Positions 17,451 through 25,222 of a stretch of 64,000 nucleotides of DNA are shown piece by piece. The position numbers and the translations under genes are program-made. The notes beneath the pieces are model-generated. The model did no database searches. It was not told where the DNA came from and saw only the letters and a list, made by a program, of their open reading frames with translations. This DNA comes from Candidatus Rifleibacteriota bacterium (GTDB lineage Bacteria > Muiribacteriota > Ozemobacteria > Ozemobacterales > Ozemobacteraceae): contig JADFYG010000024.1 in NCBI GenBank assembly GCA_015233155.1, forward strand, positions 18,669 through 82,668. The letters are read 5' to 3'. The stretch's first letter is position 1. Each line of letters begins with the position of its first letter.

Positions 17451-17471
17451 GGGCGACCGTGGTGGTCGCCC
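17451..17471 (+). terminator. Hairpin after gcvPB
   Basis: GGGCGACC (17451-17458) pairs perfectly with GGTCGCCC (17464-17471) around a 5-base loop. No U tract follows (CGAAAATGCG), so intrinsic termination is uncertain. A similar sequence with similar flanks (ATGCG nearby on both sides) lies at 19111-19131, so this is also a short dispersed repeat. Confidence 0.45.
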
Positions 17472-17559
17472 GAAAATGCGCATCAGCATTATGTAACTTG
17501 TATAATAGCGTGAATATTAGCCTCAGACCGGGTATGACTACGATACGGGCGGAAAATCC

Positions 17560-19062
17560 TTGACCGGCCCGCATGTTCTGACGATCCCGCAGCCTCTTCT
17601 TACACTTCTGCGGGAGGTACTATACATATTCCCAGGGTCGCGCGAAGGCAAAGTATGGCTTGTAGGCGGAGCGGTGCGCGATCTGGCGCTGGGCGCCACC
17701 GAAATGTTCGATCTCGATCTTGCACTTCCCGAGAATCCTGCTGCTTTAGCCAATGAGTATGCACGGCAAAAGAAAGCCGGCTTTGTGATGCTTGACGAAG
17801 AGCATGCCGTGGCCCGTATTCTGCGCGGTATCGACGGAGTTTCTTTCACGATAGACCTCGCAAAATTTCGTGCGCCGACAATCGAAGAAGATCTGGCGGC
17901 GCGGGATTTTACCTTCAATGCCATGGCTGTACAGCTCAACTGGCCATTGCTTGAGGCAACTTTACCCGTATATGACCCGCTTGGTGGTTGGGAAGACCTG
18001 CAGGCAAGACGCATCAAGCCATGTTCTGACAAACTGTTCACAGATGATCCCCTGCGTATTTTGCGCGCTTATAGATTTGCTTCTCGTTTTGATTCAGAGA
18101 TCATGCCTGATGTTGTGGCCCTCATCCGGCGTGATGCTCCGTTGCTGAAGACTGTTTCAGGTGAACGGGCACGCGATGAACTGTTCAAGATCCTGAGCGT
18201 CCCGAAAAGCGCAAAATGGATCAGAGCAATGTGCGAAGCAGGCGTTATCGAAGTCATCCTTCCGGAATTCGCCTCTACCCGTGGAGTCGAGCAAAATTGC
18301 TGGCATCATCTCGATGTTTTTGAACATACGCTCGAAGCGCTCGAAAAAATGGAGGAGCTGTTTGCAAACGGTCTTCCAATAGATGGTTGGCAGAAATTCA
18401 AAAAATTTCTGGCCGAGCCCACTTCCGGAAGCCGCACCATTGAGACTCTGTTCAAATTAGCCATGCTTCTGCATGACATCGGAAAACCGGTATGTAAGCG
18501 CACCGACGAAGCCTCGGGCAAGATTATTTTCCATGGCCACGAGATGGAAGGCTCACGTTTGAGCAAGGAAATCGGCGAACGGCTGAGACTGTCGTCAAAC
18601 GAAGTCTCATTTCTAATGAAGGTTGCGAAAAATCATATGCGTCCGGGCGTTATCATACAGGAAGGCGTAACTGATCGACGGCTGTTCCGATACTACTCGG
18701 AAACCGGCCGTGACGGGGTAGGAATTGCTCTGCTTTCTCTGGCTGACCGCTCAGCGGCACGTGGAACTGATGCTGCCGATGATCTTCCGGTTTTCGAAGA
18801 AGGTATCCGCGGGATCATGGATACCTTCTACAAGCAGATGGAGTATGCCAGACAGAAGCCTCTCCTGACGGGGCACGACCTGATCGCGGAGTTACGGATC
18901 ATGCCGGGTCCAATGTTCAAGGAAATTTTGGAAGAAATTCGTGAAGCACAACACCTGGGGCGGATTCACACACGCGCCGAGGCTGCCGAACTTGCCCGCA
19001 GATCTCTTTTCACTCGTCAAACCGCATCCGGTCGTCCTCCCACCCCGCCCAATGAGAGCTGA
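17560..19062 (+). CDS. CCA-adding enzyme/poly(A) polymerase family nucleotidyltransferase with HD domain
   Basis: 500 residues, TTG start (no ATG fits). The N-terminal pol-beta-type nucleotidyltransferase head shows LVGGAVRDLALG and the metal-binding DLD (Asp51, Asp53), then RDFTFNAMAV and the RNA-binding neck with DDPLRILRAYRFASRF. After residue 230 comes an HD phosphohydrolase-like domain (HHLDVFEHTLEAL, LAMLLHDIGKP, FHGHEMEGSRL). Class II CCA-adding enzymes with a C-terminal HD domain repair tRNA 3' ends. CCA-adding and poly(A)-adding members cannot be separated by eye. It stands alone between two hairpins of the same type. Confidence 0.88.
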   Translation: MTGPHVLTIPQPLLTLLREVLYIFPGSREGKVWLVGGAVRDLALGATEMFDLDLALPENPAALANEYARQKKAGFVMLDEEHAVARILRGIDGVSFTIDLAKFRAPTIEEDLAARDFTFNAMAVQLNWPLLEATLPVYDPLGGWEDLQARRIKPCSDKLFTDDPLRILRAYRFASRFDSEIMPDVVALIRRDAPLLKTVSGERARDELFKILSVPKSAKWIRAMCEAGVIEVILPEFASTRGVEQNCWHHLDVFEHTLEALEKMEELFANGLPIDGWQKFKKFLAEPTSGSRTIETLFKLAMLLHDIGKPVCKRTDEASGKIIFHGHEMEGSRLSKEIGERLRLSSNEVSFLMKVAKNHMRPGVIIQEGVTDRRLFRYYSETGRDGVGIALLSLADRSAARGTDAADDLPVFEEGIRGIMDTFYKQMEYARQKPLLTGHDLIAELRIMPGPMFKEILEEIREAQHLGRIHTRAEAAELARRSLFTRQTASGRPPTPPNES

Positions 19063-19110
19063 ACCAGCCTTATACGATTCAATAAAATTACGTGCGTAAT
19101 CTATGCGTAA

Positions 19111-19131
19111 GGGCGATCAGGTGGTTCGCCC
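19111..19131 (+). repeat. Hairpin repeat after the nucleotidyltransferase gene
   Basis: GGGCGATC and GTTCGCCC pair at 7 of 8 positions around a 5-base loop. It is similar to the hairpin at 17451-17471. The shared setting, just downstream of a gene, suggests a REP-like mRNA-end element or a terminator. Confidence 0.4.
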
Positions 19132-19324
19132 GATGAGTATGCGCGAATATTTTGTGATTGGCATTATCTGACCTCAGGCGGCATGGGACGCATAGATATG
19201 ATCGGCGGACAGCACGATCTGTCAGCCTAGCGGGTGAATCATCAAATATCGATGTGTCGGATGATGTTTTCTGCCGATGTATCAATGACGACGGCCATTT
19301 TTCAATGCAAAGGACGATCAGCCC

Positions 19325-20569
19325 ATGAAACGCCTCTTTACCGCCATCCAGGTCAAGGAAGAGAATGCTCTTCTCAAGTTTTTCGAGGAATCTTTCAATC
19401 TTACGATCATCAATAACCTGATCGATTTCAAGGAACGAGAATCTCCTGACAATTATCTTCCTTTTTTCATGCGCGGCTACTCACTTCCAATCAATCGCAC
19501 GTTCGGCGGGAAGGTCCATCAGATCTGTTGTCGGATCTCTAATGATCTGGGTTTTTCAGAGAAGGAAATCGAGTTTTATGTGTCGAATGATTCGGAGTTC
19601 AATTCATCATCGATATTCAGCAGTATTCCCGACAAACCACACATCGTCGTTATCAATCGCGGCCTCATCGAGCGCGTTTCAACGCCGGAGCTCGAATTCA
19701 TCATAGGTCATGAGATCGGACATCTGATATACCATCATTCTTATGTTACGCGAATCATACAGTATGTATATCCCACATACGAAAATCTGCCCCCGATCCT
19801 TCAAAAACTTTACGATGTCTGGAGCAAACTCTGTGAAATTTCAGCCGACCGGGTCGGTCTTATTGCCTGTGGTAATCTGGAAGTCGCAGTAAGAGGTCTT
19901 TTTAAGTTATCTTCCGGACTCGACGACAAGTATTTCAACCTGAGTTTCGACAACATGGTTAAAATCGCCGACCAGACCTATTCCGAGATGCACGATCATC
20001 CTTCGTACGTGTCGGCGTCTCATCCGGCGAATCCGATTCGAATCAAGGCCCTGCTCGAATTTTCCAAGTCCAGACTCTGGAAACACATAGGCGAGAAAAA
20101 GTCACTTGTTGCAGACAAGGCGCTCGAATCGCGTATGAACGAGATCCTGTATTTGATCAAGAAAGTTCCTTTTGACGATCAGGAGGAAACCGAGCTGCTG
20201 TTTATGGCCTCAGCCGGTCTGATGCTGCTCTCAGCGCACGAGGACGTCAAGGACGAGGAATACAACTATCTGATAAATGTGCTGGCCCAGTATATCCACT
20301 GGCCGCCCGCATATCTTGAAGAGCTTAACAAAAATAATCTGCAGGCGGTCATGAAGCGGGCAGCCAAGAAGATTCGCGCCAATTTTCCGCAACGTGCGCG
20401 TGATCTTGCCAGACAGCTGTTTCCGATCATTGTTAGAGATCGCAAAATAACCAATTCTGAAGTTGAAGTATTCACGAAAATTTCGACGGAAGAGCTCAAG
20501 ATCCCGTTCTCCGAAGTCGCTGATATTTTCCTCGGCGGCATCCGCGAATTGTACCAGCCATTCGGTTAA
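19325..20569 (+). CDS. M48 family metallopeptidase with a TerB-like C-terminal region
   Basis: 414 residues. A zinc peptidase motif HEIGH (residues 129-133) sits inside LEFIIGHEIGHLIYHH; the third ligand is probably Glu171 in CEISADRVG, matching the ExxAD of M48 enzymes. Unlike HtpX it has no membrane spans, so it should be soluble. Residues 280-414 are all-helical with acidic KDEEYNYLINVL and a second helical set (DLARQLFPIIVRDRKITNSEVEVF), resembling TerB/tellurite-resistance-like modules. The substrate is unknown. A 144-bp repeat element begins 8 bp after the stop. The combination of peptidase and helical sensor-like tail is unusual but the TerB match is by eye only. Confidence 0.75.
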   Translation: MKRLFTAIQVKEENALLKFFEESFNLTIINNLIDFKERESPDNYLPFFMRGYSLPINRTFGGKVHQICCRISNDLGFSEKEIEFYVSNDSEFNSSSIFSSIPDKPHIVVINRGLIERVSTPELEFIIGHEIGHLIYHHSYVTRIIQYVYPTYENLPPILQKLYDVWSKLCEISADRVGLIACGNLEVAVRGLFKLSSGLDDKYFNLSFDNMVKIADQTYSEMHDHPSYVSASHPANPIRIKALLEFSKSRLWKHIGEKKSLVADKALESRMNEILYLIKKVPFDDQEETELLFMASAGLMLLSAHEDVKDEEYNYLINVLAQYIHWPPAYLEELNKNNLQAVMKRAAKKIRANFPQRARDLARQLFPIIVRDRKITNSEVEVFTKISTEELKIPFSEVADIFLGGIRELYQPFG

Positions 20570-20576
20570 GTATGAT

Positions 20577-20720
20577 CATGACCGCCAAAGAAGACTGAAT
20601 ATTCACGACCCTTTACGCCAAGCGAGATTCCTCACATTAGTTCGGAATGACAAACGATGCTGTCATTTCGACCGAAGGGAGAAATCTCAACTAACCGGTT
20701 ATCGCCTTTTGTTAATCATG
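20577..20720. mobile_element. MITE-like element, family B, copy 1
   Basis: 144 bp, begins CATGACCGCCAAAG and ends CTTTTGTTAATCATG. Two internal arms, GAGATTCCTCACATTAG... and ...GGGAGAAATCTC, are inverted copies of each other around AATGACA/TGTCATT. Almost the same sequence occurs at 36609-36752 and half of it at 24536-24612. The flanks GTATGAT (20570-20576) and GTCTGAT (20721-20727) match at 6 of 7 bases, as expected from an ageing 7-bp target duplication. Confidence 0.7.
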
Positions 20721-20733
20721 GTCTGATCGATCG

Positions 20734-21720
20734 TCAAGCTACAATCAGGTTTGCTTTTCTGTCGGCCAGGCTGATTGAAGCAACAGCGCCGGAATTGAAG
20801 TTGAGGTAGTCGGCTTCGATTCCGTCGCTGAAGATCACTCCATTATCCGGCATGAGTGAAGTTATGGTAAGCCTTTTACCGGATTCGACGCGACCGAATA
20901 CCAGTCCGGCCTGGGATGATTTACTCGTGAATGGCTCTCTGACTGCAAAATAAAGCTGGTTCGACGACCAGTCCAGCCGATAATCATTTGATGCGGGAGG
21001 CCTGACGCTGGAATGAATCACGCCGCCAACTACTCCGCAAGACCCGTTTACTATAGACTGAAGCCATCCGGTCGAACCGGCTCCGGTTGAAACTATGATT
21101 CCGCTCGAACTGTGGATCTCGGATTTTCTTCCAAATTCAAGTCTGTAACGGGCTGAGATATGACTTTTTGCGCCTATAAAAAGATCGTTTACAGCAAAAA
21201 GGCGTTGTCCGTCATTCAGAGTGGCCTGGGCCATGGAAACTGGTTTGGTCTTGAATCTGCCTTCCAAAGCAGATAAAATCTTTTCCCGTGCCTGTCGGAT
21301 CTGAAATGGTATCAATACTCCGTCAATACGCCGGCTATCCGGATTGAGCGCAAGAATCGGCTCCGTGGAAAGATATTTTGCCGTATTTATTACGAGTCCG
21401 TCGGGGCCGATGATCACGATCAGATCTTTGCCGGAAAATTTGAACATCGGCAGAACAGAGCGTTCGATGATCTGGTATTTCACGGTTTTAGGAATGACGG
21501 CCTTGAGAGAATTCAGTGCCATGAGATACACCTCGTGGGCATTCTGGTATTCCTCGAAAGCGCCACCTTTGTAGCCAGGGTTAAGACGGGCCTGCTGCTC
21601 GATATAAAACTTTGCCTGATCGCGACTGTTGAATCGAAGAATAAGTTCTTCCAGAGCCGTTCGCTTTGTTATGACAACTATCGATTCAAACATTTGTATT
21701 TTCAGCGGAGGGGCATGCAA
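20734..21720 (-). CDS. Divergent ATP-NAD kinase-like protein
   Basis: 328 residues. The central region follows the NAD/diacylglycerol kinase fold: DLIVIIGPDGLVINTAKYL (residues 99-117) stands where NAD kinases have GGDGT, followed by VNDLFIG (178-184) where they have a NE-containing loop, and SSGIIVSTGAGSTGWL (205-220), a near-perfect match to the NAD kinase SDGLIVSTPTGSTAY strand-turn. The first motif is altered (GPDGL), so catalytic competence is uncertain. It is 13 bp downstream of the SPFH gene and surely co-transcribed. It could phosphorylate NAD or a related compound, or only bind a nucleotide. A second in-frame ATG is at 21693. Confidence 0.75.
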   Translation of the reverse strand: MHAPPLKIQMFESIVVITKRTALEELILRFNSRDQAKFYIEQQARLNPGYKGGAFEEYQNAHEVYLMALNSLKAVIPKTVKYQIIERSVLPMFKFSGKDLIVIIGPDGLVINTAKYLSTEPILALNPDSRRIDGVLIPFQIRQAREKILSALEGRFKTKPVSMAQATLNDGQRLFAVNDLFIGAKSHISARYRLEFGRKSEIHSSSGIIVSTGAGSTGWLQSIVNGSCGVVGGVIHSSVRPPASNDYRLDWSSNQLYFAVREPFTSKSSQAGLVFGRVESGKRLTITSLMPDNGVIFSDGIEADYLNFNSGAVASISLADRKANLIVA

Positions 21721-21733
21721 TATTCACGAAACA

Positions 21734-22594
21734 TCATTTCAACAGTGACGCAATGATATCCGGTGTAATATTGAGATTGCCGATTTTGCCGGCATTTCCC
21801 GCCAGCTCCTTTATTGAGAGCGCCAAAAGCGTTGAAGACGGGATCTCCTTAAAAGGCGCCATGCGAATAGCTGTCGCCTGAGACTCGTAATCAGCCTGCT
21901 GCCGGTTGTTCTGGCCTTCCAGGTCCACCAGTTCACGACGCTTTTGCTCGATCGTAATTGCTGAATGAAGCTCGTTCTCTTTTATCATTCTTTCCTGTTC
22001 GACAGCCAGAGCTCTTCTTCGATAAATGGCCTGATCGGCCTTTGTCTGGAGGCTTTCCCGGTACTCGGCTTCAAGGGCTTTAGCCATTTCCGGGGTCGGC
22101 TTACTGGAAATAATATGCAGAGCAGTGACCTCAACGCCAATTGAGGAGAGTTGTTTTGAATTCACAAGTTTGCCGAGAACGCGGTTTGCAATCTCAACGG
22201 ATTGTCGAAGAGCATCTTCAAGCGACATATTTTGAAGTTCAGCCCTCGCATGTGATTGAACCTCATTGACAATACGTTGGGCGGGTTTCTCCGGATCTTC
22301 GGAAATATAACTCCGCGTGGCCGGCCGAATTGTAAAGTTAAGTACGGCTGCCATTGCCGAAGGATCTTTGATACGATAAGTCAATTGTCCCTGAAGCGTT
22401 ACCGATTGAAAGTTGCCTGTCGTTTCATTCAAAACGAAGGGAACATCGATCGTCCCGGTCGGAATAGAAACAATGCTTGTACTGGGAGTCCAGTAGAAGA
22501 ATGAAAGACCGGCTCCCTGACTGCTGAGTTTTCCGCCGCTGTAAACCATGAGATACTCGTTGGGTTCGCCTTTGAAGTATCCAATAAGAAACAT
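21734..22594 (-). CDS. SPFH/Band 7 domain protein
   Basis: 286 residues from the ATG at 22594, which has GGGGAGAAG just upstream; a longer frame reaching 22663 lacks such a site. Residues 30-200 form an SPFH domain (VPFVLNETTGNFQSVTLQGQ, TYRIKDPSAMAAVL, then IGVEVTALHIISSKPTPEM), followed by a charged coiled coil rich in Ala, Gln and Glu (200-255) as in flotillins and prohibitins. No strong N-terminal membrane anchor is visible, so it may be cytosolic or peripheral. It is co-transcribed with the NAD-kinase-like gene, suggesting that it scaffolds that protein or links it to the membrane. Confidence 0.85.
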   Translation of the reverse strand: MFLIGYFKGEPNEYLMVYSGGKLSSQGAGLSFFYWTPSTSIVSIPTGTIDVPFVLNETTGNFQSVTLQGQLTYRIKDPSAMAAVLNFTIRPATRSYISEDPEKPAQRIVNEVQSHARAELQNMSLEDALRQSVEIANRVLGKLVNSKQLSSIGVEVTALHIISSKPTPEMAKALEAEYRESLQTKADQAIYRRRALAVEQERMIKENELHSAITIEQKRRELVDLEGQNNRQQADYESQATAIRMAPFKEIPSSTLLALSIKELAGNAGKIGNLNITPDIIASLLK

Positions 22595-22849
22595 TCTCTT
22601 CTCCCCGGCCGATTCTTGCATATGCACGATATAACACAGAAGCGAGGCATGCCTTACCTGCAACCGAGCGATTCATGAATCGCCTATTAGAAGAATTACA
22701 ACATACTATGGTAATTTAGCAAGTTGCTCCCGATTAAACGGCTTTGTTAAAATTGTGATTCCATATTATATTGTTATGTAATCTGATTGTCTATTGCCTG
22801 TGTCGGATCTCAACAATCCTGCCGATAACCGGTTGGAGGAGATAATCAC

Positions 22850-24535
22850 ATGCCGCTTACTCCGATTGATCATCACAATAATTCAACGACCAGAGCCAAC
22901 CGGACGGGATATTCCACTATGGATAAATCCTGTGATTCAACTATTTTTGAGCTCATCTGGAGCGGCTTTTCTCCACGATTCGTAATAATTATATTTTTCG
23001 CGGCTCTGTTCACATGGTTTATTACCCCAAATTTATCGGCAAAGCCATTTGGAGAAACCGCCCCTCCAGGGATTGACCGTATTACACCCACATCTTTTCG
23101 CGCCACCTGGGGAATATTCCCGACAGAGAATCAGACGACTTGCTATCAGATCCGTATAGATAAAGCCTTGTTCACGCCGTCTACTATCATGCCTATCCAG
23201 ACGGTTTCGTATCTCAACGGAAGCCGAGTGTACCAGGTCGAAGTCATTACTTACCATCAGGGGCATGTGGCGGACATTTCCTCTTCAGCTTTTGTCCTGA
23301 CCGCTCCGGCAACTCCGTCTGAGTTAATCATTCTTGGCGTTGGCTCTACGAGTTTTACGATTCAATGGACCGCCGTCGAAACGGCTTCCGAATATCAGAT
23401 CCTCATTGATGGCGTCATCAACAAAACTGTTTCTACCCAGACCGCATTTCTATCAGGTTTTACACCCGGCCGCGGCATGAATGTCACCGTTGTGGCCCGC
23501 AATGCGTCCGGTCTTTCTTTTCCATCAAAACCTTTATTCGTGCAACTTCTTCCACCGCCGCCTGCCCTGACCATACAGCCTGAAGATATCGGCCAGACCG
23601 CATTCACCATGCGCTGGAAGCCTGTCGAAGGCGCCGGTTCTTACGCAGTGACGATAGATGCAAGCCCTACGATTTCTCTTGCATCAGCAACATTGACCTA
23701 TCGGGCGGAAGGCCTCACTCCTGGCGCCACGCATACAGCGCGTCTTGCCACCGTCATGCCAACCGGACAGACTTCCGAGGCGACCGAGACGCACGTGTTG
23801 ACGATTCCGGCCACACCCGGGCTTCCCCGTGCCCTTGGAATCTCAACTTCGTCATTCATGCTGGACTGGGCCCCAGTCGACGGTGCGAGTCATTACAAAG
23901 TTTACGCGGATGGCGATTTCATGATCGCCAACATTCCGGCACCGTTGAATAGTACGCTTTGTGACAAAGGCTTTAATCAGGGAAGAGTCGCATCGATGAC
24001 TGTTTCCGCGGGTAATTCTTCGGGTGATTCGCCACGCTCTCCTGTACTGGCGGTCACAATGCTCGGAACCCCCACTCGCGCACTTGAACAGGTTCACATC
24101 GGAGATATCCTGACCGACAGGCTTCTCACAAATTCAATACAATCTGATGACAAACCTCTAATAATGCTGTTTTCCGGCGATCGCGCCATTCAGGACGCCT
24201 TTGCAGGAAATTCCGATCTTGATGGCACCAAGCGTTTTATTGTCCTGGCTACCCCTGCGAAGAGTCTTCCCCTACCCTCCCTCGCAGATTGTGGCGGACG
24301 CCTGCGACATCGTCTCTTCGGTACAGCACATGGAACTGGAATTTGCATACTTGATGGAGCAAGGCGCGTCAGAGTGATTGAAACAGATATTTCCCCGGAC
24401 CGCATCGCTTTCAGGCTCTTCACGGCAATTCCTGAATGGCGTGGTGGAAACGGGGTCTGGCGCTTACGTCTCGATCGTGAACAACGGCGTTTCGACGAGC
24501 TTCATCAGTCCAGTGAGAAATCCAGCCGCCCGTGA
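22850..24535 (+). CDS. Exported or membrane-anchored fibronectin type III repeat protein
   Basis: 561 residues; an alternative ATG is at 22919. One hydrophobic segment (residues 44-62, VIIIFFAALFTWFI) serves as signal or anchor. Four fibronectin type III-like modules follow (about 70-150, 155-235, 240-325, 325-410), each with the pattern TSFxxxWxxVExAxxYxVxID and a glycine-rich turn before the last strands. Residues 415-545 are a different globular domain (PLIMLFSGDRAIQDAF, then GTGICILDGARRVRVIE) that is loosely reminiscent of a peroxiredoxin/thioredoxin-like fold without its cysteines. Function unknown; extracellular binding is likely. The stop codon lies against the left end of a family B repeat fragment. 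Confidence 0.7.
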   Translation: MPLTPIDHHNNSTTRANRTGYSTMDKSCDSTIFELIWSGFSPRFVIIIFFAALFTWFITPNLSAKPFGETAPPGIDRITPTSFRATWGIFPTENQTTCYQIRIDKALFTPSTIMPIQTVSYLNGSRVYQVEVITYHQGHVADISSSAFVLTAPATPSELIILGVGSTSFTIQWTAVETASEYQILIDGVINKTVSTQTAFLSGFTPGRGMNVTVVARNASGLSFPSKPLFVQLLPPPPALTIQPEDIGQTAFTMRWKPVEGAGSYAVTIDASPTISLASATLTYRAEGLTPGATHTARLATVMPTGQTSEATETHVLTIPATPGLPRALGISTSSFMLDWAPVDGASHYKVYADGDFMIANIPAPLNSTLCDKGFNQGRVASMTVSAGNSSGDSPRSPVLAVTMLGTPTRALEQVHIGDILTDRLLTNSIQSDDKPLIMLFSGDRAIQDAFAGNSDLDGTKRFIVLATPAKSLPLPSLADCGGRLRHRLFGTAHGTGICILDGARRVRVIETDISPDRIAFRLFTAIPEWRGGNGVWRLRLDREQRRFDELHQSSEKSSRP

Positions 24536-24612
24536 CACGATTACCAAGGAAGCCTTAATATTCACGGCTCACCAGGCGAGATTCCTCACATTCGTTCGGA
24601 ATGACAAACAAT
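24536..24612. mobile_element. Truncated family B element
   Basis: About 77 bp matching the left half of the elements at 20577 and 36609 (CACGATTACCAAGG, ATATTCACGGCTCACC, GCGAGATTCCTCACATTCG, GGAATGACAAAC). The right half, including the CTAACCGGTT section, is missing. It begins one base after the stop of the fibronectin gene. Confidence 0.65.
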
Positions 24613-24689
24613 GTATAACGCGGCTCCCCATGAGGTATTATGATTTTGGCCTTTTTATGTATTTGCCTTGCCCTTCTACTGTTGAAGGA

Positions 24690-25144
24690 CAGGGTCATTT
24701 GATTCTCCCCCGGAGAATGGCTCGAATTGCCCGAATTCAACAATTGGTAGGGCTGGACCGCCGGGCCAGCCGAGATAATCTGCAGAAATTGGGCTCGGCG
24801 TTCCCGGCGAAGGTGTGAAAAAATATACTCTGGTAATTGCGGTCGGGGAAATTCGCTCCAGAACAACGCTTCGCTGTCTCGAAATGGTTGCTGAGGACCT
24901 CCCCTCGAAGGTTTGCCAGAACCCCTTAGAATCGCCTTCCTGGCGATCTGCGGGGTGCCGGCCCATCGTGGGCCGGCATGGCAAGTCTTCGGGTTCGGTC
25001 TCAGACCATTTCGGACAGCTTCGCTACTGTCCTTCCGCGAACTTCCCCGACCTTGTTTTCATGAATAAGGCTAACCTGACTTTTTTGAAGGGCCATTTTT
25101 TCACAGCTTCGGCGGTCGCGCCCTGTAAAAATTAAATGACCCTG
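24690..25144. mobile_element. MITE-like element, subfamily 1, interrupted by a nested insertion
   Basis: Starts CAGGGTCATTTGATTCTC and ends AAATTAAATGACCCTG, inverted repeats of each other. It is flanked on both sides by the same 9 bases, GTTGAAGGA (24681-24689 and 25145-25153), a perfect target duplication. Its 455 bp reduce to about 150 bp once the 300-bp nested element (24810-25109) and its 5-bp duplication are removed, matching the 155-bp copies at 50962 and 52406. Confidence 0.85.
24810..25109. mobile_element. 300-bp fold-back element nested in the subfamily 1 element
   Basis: Ends AAGGTGTGAAAAAAT and ATTTTTTCACAGCTT are inverted repeats (14 of 15). The inverted similarity goes on inward, for example GGTCGGGGAAATTCGC with the complement of GCGAACTTCCCCGACC and CGAAATGGT with ACCATTTCG, so the whole element can fold on itself with the GCCGGCCCATCGTGGGCCGGC hairpin (21 nt, about 24959-24979) near its centre. 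CGGCG stands on both sides (24805-24809, 25110-25114), a 5-bp duplication. No gene is supported inside. Confidence 0.75.
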
Positions 25145-25222
25145 GTTGAAGGAACAAATACATTGAACAGCTGACACAGTTCGTCTACAATAAGATCTTC
25201 CAAGGATCTATTCAGATCTGAG

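Noticed and set aside
24378..24818. 146-residue open frame across the fibronectin gene end and repeats
   Set aside because: Overlaps a well-supported gene in another frame and runs through two repeat elements.
24815..25135. 106-residue open frame
   Set aside because: It lies almost wholly within the 300-bp fold-back element; no ribosome site and no domain. The frame follows from the palindromic GC-rich sequence.
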